From positions 1 through 9,998 of the forward strand of contig CAYPAX010000134.1 in the NCBI GenBank assembly GCA_964408735.1: a stretch of DNA of 9,998 bases, written 5' to 3'. Within the stretch, counting starts at the first letter, position 1; every line of letters starts with the position of its first letter. The notes under the pieces were generated by a model. That model ran no database searches. It had not been told where the DNA came from and saw nothing but the letters and a program-made list of their open reading frames with translations. This document shows positions 6,670 to 9,998 of this stretch, piece after piece. Source of the stretch: UBA7887 sp964408735. GTDB taxonomy: Bacteria; Pseudomonadota; Alphaproteobacteria; UBA7887. Made by a program: the position numbers and the translations under genes.

Positions 6670-7053
6670 ATGGTGACCAAAGGCTTCAAGGCCTTGCTGG
6701 CGGAAGCGAATGCGGAAATCGAGTCGATCGGCGCGCATGAAGCCTTGGCACTGCACGGCGATCCGGAGGTGGTGTTCGTCGATGTGCGGGAATCGGGCGA
6801 GCGCAGGAAGGGCGCGATTCCGGACTCAGTCGCCGCACCGCGTGGCTTTCTCGAGTTCATCGCCGACCCCGAGAGTCCCTCCCATCGGCCCGAGTTCGTA
6901 TCGGGCAAGCGATTGGTCCTGGTTTGCGCCTCGGGTGTTCGTTCGGCGCTGGCAGGCGTGACCCTGCGCGCCATGGGCATCGATAATGTCGTCAATTTGG
7001 CCGGCGGCATGGCCGCTTGGCAGCAAGTTGGCGGCCCTGTCGATACGGATTAA
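6670..7053 (+). CDS. Single-domain rhodanese-like sulfurtransferase
   Basis: A 127-residue cytoplasmic protein formed by one rhodanese domain. The early strand reads VVFVDVRESGER (34-45), followed by the GAIPDSV segment (48-54). The active-site loop is VCASGVRS with Cys86 and Arg91. The closing segment NVVNLAGGMAAWQQ (106-119) is characteristic. Such proteins carry a persulfide on the cysteine and pass sulfur to thiols, cyanide or biosynthetic partners; the small CASGVR loop fits a sulfurtransferase rather than an arsenate or Cdc25-like phosphatase. A short extra loop (about 59-76, with ADPESPSHRPEF) precedes the active-site strand. ATG 6670 is preceded by GGGAGCGAG. It stands alone, divergent from the SDR, with a strong hairpin starting 11 bases after its stop, so it is probably a monocistronic gene. 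Confidence 0.88.
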   Translation: MVTKGFKALLAEANAEIESIGAHEALALHGDPEVVFVDVRESGERRKGAIPDSVAAPRGFLEFIADPESPSHRPEFVSGKRLVLVCASGVRSALAGVTLRAMGIDNVVNLAGGMAAWQQVGGPVDTD

Positions 7054-7063
7054 GGACTCCAAT

Positions 7064-7095
7064 CCGGGCGCCGGCAGGATATTGCCGACGCCCGG
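7064..7095. terminator. Strong GC hairpin after the rhodanese gene
   Basis: Bases 7064-7076 and 7083-7095 pair with a single mismatch (7071 against 7088), giving a 12-bp GC-rich stem around a six-base GGATAT loop. It starts 11 bases after the rhodanese stop, the usual place for a terminator. No T run follows on either strand, so it would be a U-less terminator or an mRNA-stabilising 3' structure. Confidence 0.5.
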
Positions 7096-7145
7096 TGGGG
7101 AAGTGCGAAACCGGCGAGGAGCGGGGATACACCGGTTCCGCTTAT

Positions 7146-7167
7146 CGGCTCGCCTCACAACGAGCCG
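7146..7167. terminator. Second hairpin, downstream of the small exported peptide gene
   Basis: CGGCTCG (7146-7152) and CGAGCCG (7161-7167) form a perfect 7-bp stem with an eight-base loop. It lies 17 bases beyond the stop of the minus-strand peptide gene and 51 bases beyond the first hairpin, so the two structures together may insulate these convergent genes. No T run is present. Confidence 0.35.
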
Positions 7168-7184
7168 AATCTGGAATTCCTGGC

Positions 7185-7379
7185 TTACTGACTTCCGGCG
7201 TGGGTGGCAGCCACGGTGGCGGTGATACGCGTCACCTGGGCCTTGTCGCTGACGGTCATCGGGCCTTGCACGACGGTGCGATCAAGAACTTCGTCGGCTG
7301 CACCGCTGGGCGCGGCACCAAAGGCGAGGCTAATGGCGGCAGCGATGGCAAACTTGCCTGCTGTGGAGGCGATACGCAT
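7185..7379 (-). CDS. Small exported peptide, possibly a truncated periplasmic protein
   Basis: A 64-residue product with a typical Sec signal peptide: basic start MRIASTAGK, hydrophobic core FAIAAAISLAFGAAP, and an SGAA|DE-type cleavage site near residue 28. The mature part would be only about 36 residues (from DEVLDRTVVQGPMTV to ATHAGSQ). ATG 7379 is preceded by GAAAGGGAGA at good spacing, which together with the signal peptide makes translation believable. I do not recognise a family. The mature segment ending QVTRITATVAAT resembles the first strand of a larger periplasmic domain and then stops abruptly, so this could be the intact head of a truncated gene; however, no continuation was found in the other minus-strand frames as far as base 7060. 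Function unknown. Confidence 0.5.
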   Translation of the reverse strand: MRIASTAGKFAIAAAISLAFGAAPSGAADEVLDRTVVQGPMTVSDKAQVTRITATVAATHAGSQ

Positions 7380-7479
7380 GTCTGTCTCCCTTTCCGTCGT
7401 GGCGCCGCTTGGTCCGTGACCGGGGCGATGCCGCGTTGTTTCGACCCAAAGGAAGATGTTCCATTACGCGGGGTGGGGG

Positions 7480-7495
7480 AGTGACGGCGGTCACA
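7480..7495. promoter_or_regulatory. CRP-like 16-bp dyad
   Basis: AGTGACGGCGGTCACA matches the CRP consensus TGTGA-N6-TCACA at nine of ten specified bases, and the core GTGAC/GTCAC arms are perfect. It overlaps the stop codon of the PhnW-type gene (7491-7493) and lies about 100 bp upstream of the exported peptide gene on the minus strand, where an activator could act. Such a motif can also arise by chance. Confidence 0.35.
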
Positions 7496-8609
7496 AAGTG
7501 GTCGGGAAGCCCAATTCCGCCAGCACGGCCTTTATCGCGGCGATGGCTGCATCCATGTCTGCCGGGCCGATTGCGCCGATGCAGCCGATGCGGAAAGTCT
7601 CGGCAGTGGTGATCTTGCCGGGGTAAATGACGAAACCACGCCGGTGCAGGGCATCGTAGAAGGGCGCAAAGGCGAATCCGGGCCAATCCGGCATGCGAAA
7701 GGTGACGATGATCGGCGCTTGGTCTGAGTCGTCGAGCAAGGTCTCAAAGCCCAGCCGGCGCATGCCCGAGACAAGGCGGCGGCAGTTCTCCGCATAGCGC
7801 AGCGCCCGCTCGGCAACGCCGCCCTCCTCGTCCAGCTGATCCAATGCAGCATCAAGGGCAGCCATCACATGCGTTGGTGGTGTAAATCTCCATTGTCCAT
7901 TTTTTTCAAATCCTTGCCACTGATCGTGGAGGTCAAAACTCAATGATGCGGCGCATCCCTCTGCCGCCGCCAGATCGCTCGTGCGGGCGATGACGAAACC
8001 GACGCCCGGCACGCCTTCAAGGCATTTGTTGGCGGATGCCGCGAGGGCGGATACGCCGAGCGCCACCATATCGACGGGAATGGCGCCGAATGCGCTCATG
8101 GCATCGACGAGCAGGGCAGCGCCATGGTCGTGCGCCGCCGCAGCGATCTCGGCCAGGGGATTGAGCACGCCCGAGGTGGTCTCGCAATGAACGGCGATGA
8201 CATGGCTGAAGGGGCCATAGGCGGCAAGGGCGGCGCGCAGGGCCGCGACGTCGGTTGGTCTGTCCTCCGGGCTGTCGGCGATTCGCACATGGCGTCCCAG
8301 TCGCTCACCGATGGTGGCGATGCGTTGGCCATAGGCGCCGTTGGCCGCCACCAGCACCTTGGCCCCGGCGGGGACCAGCGTGGTGACCATCGCTTCGACG
8401 GCAAAAGTGCCACTGCCCTGCAAGGGCACGCAGCTATAACCGTCGCCTGCCGAGGCCAGCGCGGCCAAGCGGCTGCGCACGCGCGCGGTCAGGGCGATGA
8501 AGTCGCTATCGCGCGAGCCCCAGTCGCGGGCCATGGCGTCGCGCGTGCGCTTGCTGGTGGTCAAGGGACCGGGCGTCAGCAGCATTCCTGGGCCGTCATT
8601 CCTGCTCAT
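7491..8609 (-). CDS. phnW: 2-aminoethylphosphonate-pyruvate transaminase-type aminotransferase
   Basis: A PLP-dependent class V aminotransferase of 372 residues, close to the usual PhnW length. PhnW moves the amino group of 2-aminoethylphosphonate to pyruvate, giving phosphonoacetaldehyde and alanine. The N-terminus MLLTPGPLTTS (9-19), LQGSGTFAVEAM (63-74), the VDAMSAFGAIP segment (168-178, Asp169 toward the PLP ring nitrogen) and SANKCLEGVPGVGFV (192-206, with Schiff-base Lys195) match PhnW better than other members. ATG 8609 gives the family's usual start; an upstream in-frame GTG at 8645 has AGGA before it but adds 12 unconserved residues and would collide with the divergent gene. No phnX, phnA/phnY or phosphonate transporter is visible, so another amine, such as a serine/glyoxylate-type substrate, is possible. 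It diverges from the OCD-family gene. Confidence 0.82.
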   Translation of the reverse strand: MSRNDGPGMLLTPGPLTTSKRTRDAMARDWGSRDSDFIALTARVRSRLAALASAGDGYSCVPLQGSGTFAVEAMVTTLVPAGAKVLVAANGAYGQRIATIGERLGRHVRIADSPEDRPTDVAALRAALAAYGPFSHVIAVHCETTSGVLNPLAEIAAAAHDHGAALLVDAMSAFGAIPVDMVALGVSALAASANKCLEGVPGVGFVIARTSDLAAAEGCAASLSFDLHDQWQGFEKNGQWRFTPPTHVMAALDAALDQLDEEGGVAERALRYAENCRRLVSGMRRLGFETLLDDSDQAPIIVTFRMPDWPGFAFAPFYDALHRRGFVIYPGKITTAETFRIGCIGAIGPADMDAAIAAIKAVLAELGFPTTL

Positions 8610-8698
8610 GGTGTGGTGTCCGCATAAATGATGGTTTCCTGTCACGTTCCTGCATGGTCAAATCGCTGCCGCAAGTGGGACGGCGAGAGGACGCAGGC
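8610..8698. promoter_or_regulatory. Divergent control region between phnW-like and OCD-family genes
   Basis: Eighty-nine bases separate the preferred starts. GAGAGG at 8685-8690 stands eight bases before the GTG at 8699 and decides the start of the rightward gene. I see no clear -35/-10 pair. The head-to-head arrangement suggests joint control of the two enzymes. Confidence 0.45.
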
Positions 8699-9634
8699 GT
8701 GCGCATCATATCGGCAAGCGACCTCGAAGAGGCGCTAGATTATCCAAGTCTGGTCGAGCGCTTGCGTGGCCTGCTGCGGGCCGAGGCCGCATCGCCCATG
8801 CGCCAGCATTATGATCTGCCCGACGCGGGCGAGGGGCCGGCGACATTGTTGGTGATGCCGGGCTGGCTCGACAGGCGCTTCATTGGCGTCAAGGTGGTCA
8901 GCGTCGTACCCGGAAACGAGGCGCGCGGCCTGGCGACGGTGATGGGCTCGTACCTGATGTTGGAGGGGCGCAGCGGACGCCCCATCGCCTTGATGGACGG
9001 CCCGGTGCTGACCCGCCGCCGCACGGCGGCGACCTCGGCCTTGGCGGCGAAGTACTTGGCGCGCCCGGATAGCGAGCGCTTGCTCATGGTCGGCACAGGC
9101 GCCATGGCGCCTTATCTGATCGAGGCCCATGCTTCGGTGCGGCCTATCGCTTCGGTGCTTGTCTGGGGGCGGAACGAGGCAAAAGCCAAGCGTCTGGCGC
9201 GGCGAATGAACCGCTCCGACCTCCGTGTCGAGGCGACTGGCGACCTCGAAGGGGCCGTGCGCGGTGCCGATATCGTCACCTGTGCCACCCTTTCCCAGGC
9301 ACCACTGGTGCAGGGGGGCTGGCTGACCGGTGGCACCCATCTGGATCTGGTCGGCGGCTTCACGCCGGCCATGCGCGAGACCGATGACGATGCCATGCGC
9401 CGCGGGCGCCTATTCGTCGACGATCGGGACAGCGCCATCTCGGAAGCGGGCGACGTCCTGCAGCCGATCGCAGACGGTGTGATCACCGCCGATGACGTGG
9501 CGGGCGATCTTGGCGATCTTGTTCGCGGCCTGCGCGACGGGCGCCGTTATTACGATCAGGTAACCATTTTCAAGTCCGTGGGCACGGCCATCGCCGACCT
9601 TGCGGCCGGATACCAGGCCCTGGAGCGGACCTAA
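8699..9634 (+). CDS. Ornithine cyclodeaminase/mu-crystallin family oxidoreductase
   Basis: A 311-residue cytoplasmic NAD(P)-binding enzyme of the OCD/mu-crystallin family, which includes ornithine and alanine dehydrogenating enzymes and cyclic-imine (ketimine) reductases. The N-terminus RIISASDLEEALDYPSLVERLR, the KVVSVVPGN strand (65-73), TRRRTAATSALAAKYLA (105-121), the dinucleotide loop VGTGAMA (131-137), the HLDLVGGF turn (214-221, with the conserved Asp216) and a C-terminal FKSVGTAIADLA (291-302) are all family features. I prefer GTG 8699 because GAGAGG sits eight bases before it and homologues start at this point; ATG 8654 would add 15 residues without a ribosome binding site. Substrate specificity cannot be read. 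Its divergent pairing with a PhnW-type transaminase suggests it handles the keto, imine or amino acid product of that chemistry; this is inference. Confidence 0.87.
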   Translation: MRIISASDLEEALDYPSLVERLRGLLRAEAASPMRQHYDLPDAGEGPATLLVMPGWLDRRFIGVKVVSVVPGNEARGLATVMGSYLMLEGRSGRPIALMDGPVLTRRRTAATSALAAKYLARPDSERLLMVGTGAMAPYLIEAHASVRPIASVLVWGRNEAKAKRLARRMNRSDLRVEATGDLEGAVRGADIVTCATLSQAPLVQGGWLTGGTHLDLVGGFTPAMRETDDDAMRRGRLFVDDRDSAISEAGDVLQPIADGVITADDVAGDLGDLVRGLRDGRRYYDQVTIFKSVGTAIADLAAGYQALERT

Positions 9635-9733
9635 CCGGTTCCATACGGCAGGAAAGGACTTTACAGTGATGCTTGTTGCTATTTCGACGAGAGACACTGC
9701 CGTGGTGCTGTTACGGCAAAGCGAGACTTGACC

Positions 9734-9998
9734 ATGGAAGAACAGTCGCCCAATCAACTGGCCACCGTGGATTTGTTGTCGGGCCTTGCGCCGGAGGCTC
9801 TGCAACGTCTCGCGCAGGGCTGCATGTGGCGCCGCTACAAGCGCGGCGAGGAGATCGTGGCCCGCGACAGCGACAGCCGGGACCTTTTCCTGGTGGTGAC
9901 GGGATCCGTCGAGGTGGCAAATTTCTCCACGACGGGACGGAAAATCGCCTATCAGCCCGTTGACGAAGTCTGCTCTGGACGCGTGTCGCTGTGTCTGA
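9734..9998 (+). CDS. CRP-type cyclic-nucleotide-binding protein, 5' part, interrupted
   Basis: The first 73 codons encode the start of a cNMP-binding domain as in CRP/FNR regulators: LATVDLLSGLAPEALQRLAQ (9-28), the RRYKRGEEIVARDSDSRDLF stretch (33-52), then LVVTGSVEVANFSTTGRKIAY (53-73). The family continues here with a GxxFGE-type phosphate-binding cassette, but this sequence reads QPVDEVCSGRVSLCL and has no such motif. The change of character coincides with base 9953, the first base of the terminal inverted repeat, so the gene is either interrupted by a mobile element or misassembled. The frame is open to the window edge. ATG 9734 has only a weak GCGAG before it. Whether it binds cAMP or DNA cannot be judged because the cassette and HTH are absent. 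Confidence 0.7.
   Translation, partial: MEEQSPNQLATVDLLSGLAPEALQRLAQGCMWRRYKRGEEIVARDSDSRDLFLVVTGSVEVANFSTTGRKIAYQPVDEVCSGRVSLCL
9953..9998. repeat. Right copy of 46-bp inverted terminal repeat
   Basis: Exact reverse complement of bases 4-49, beginning CAGCCCGTTGACG and ending GTGTCTGA at the last base of the window. Similarity of the CRP-like protein to its family stops at this boundary, so foreign or misjoined sequence begins here. A 46-bp perfect match is longer than many insertion-sequence terminal repeats, which favours two copies of the same element end facing inward, or an assembly fold-back. Confidence 0.9.

Noticed and set aside
6006..6740. Plus-strand open frame of 244 codons overlapping SDR and rhodanese genes
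   Set aside because: Antisense to the SDR and out of frame with the rhodanese; Ala/Gly/Arg-rich shadow translation.
9698..9718. TGCCGT/ACGGCA hairpin before the CRP-like gene
   Set aside because: The six-base stem with a nine-base loop is weak, has no T run and no second supporting signal.
1..9998. CRISPR array, tRNA, rRNA or tandem repeats
   Set aside because: No spaced direct repeats, no tRNA-like cloverleaf with a conserved TTCGA arm in place, and no rRNA motifs were seen on either strand.

Overview
The window looks like chromosomal DNA of a GC-rich proteobacterium, most likely an alphaproteobacterium. Coding frames have strong G/C at third positions, several genes have purine-rich ribosome binding sites, and most recognisable genes are catabolic enzymes (acyl-CoA ligase, 3-hydroxyacyl-CoA dehydrogenase, dienoyl-CoA-reductase-like SDR, RraA-type aldolase, phosphonate-type transaminase). 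The taxonomic call is inference; there is no rRNA, tRNA or other marker gene.

Layout. Bases 4-49 and 9953-9998 are exact inverted copies of one 46-bp sequence, so both edges run into the same repeat, probably the end of a multicopy element or an assembly fold-back. A small two-TM membrane protein (153-521, +) has a good sigma70-type promoter. It converges, with a 4-nt overlap, on a minus-strand two-gene unit: a 3-hydroxyacyl-CoA dehydrogenase (1908-2840) followed by a PaaK-like acyl/aryl-CoA ligase (518-1939). Divergent from these are a collapsed maleylacetate reductase remnant (2900-3125) and an intact RraA-family aldolase (3151-3861). The aldolase converges, again with a 4-nt stop overlap, on an unusual regulator (3858-5385, minus): MerR-type HTH, PAS-like middle region and class III nucleotide cyclase in one polypeptide, with its reading frame broken in a G5 run. 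Its roughly 290-bp AT-rich upstream region carries two dyads. Next come a DECR-like SDR (5673-6545, minus) with tryptophan at the catalytic tyrosine position, a divergent single-domain rhodanese (6670-7053, +), a tiny exported peptide (7185-7379, minus), and a divergent pair: a PhnW-type transaminase (7491-8609, minus) and an ornithine cyclodeaminase/mu-crystallin-family protein (8699-9634, +). Last is the start of a CRP-type cyclic-nucleotide-binding protein (from 9734), whose domain similarity stops exactly where the right-hand repeat begins.

How the genes may work together. The CoA ligase and hydroxyacyl-CoA dehydrogenase are translationally overlapped and plausibly act in one acyl-CoA degradation route; the dienoyl-reductase-like SDR could belong to the same chemistry. 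The maleylacetate reductase remnant and the RraA aldolase sit in one direction 25 bp apart, as if left from an aromatic ring-cleavage operon. The transaminase and the OCD-family protein share a short divergent control region and suggest amino-compound or phosphonate-nitrogen use, although no phosphonoacetaldehyde-processing gene is present here. At least three genes are visibly damaged: the reductase, the cyclase and the CRP-like gene. That suggests either local decay or assembly error at some of these points.
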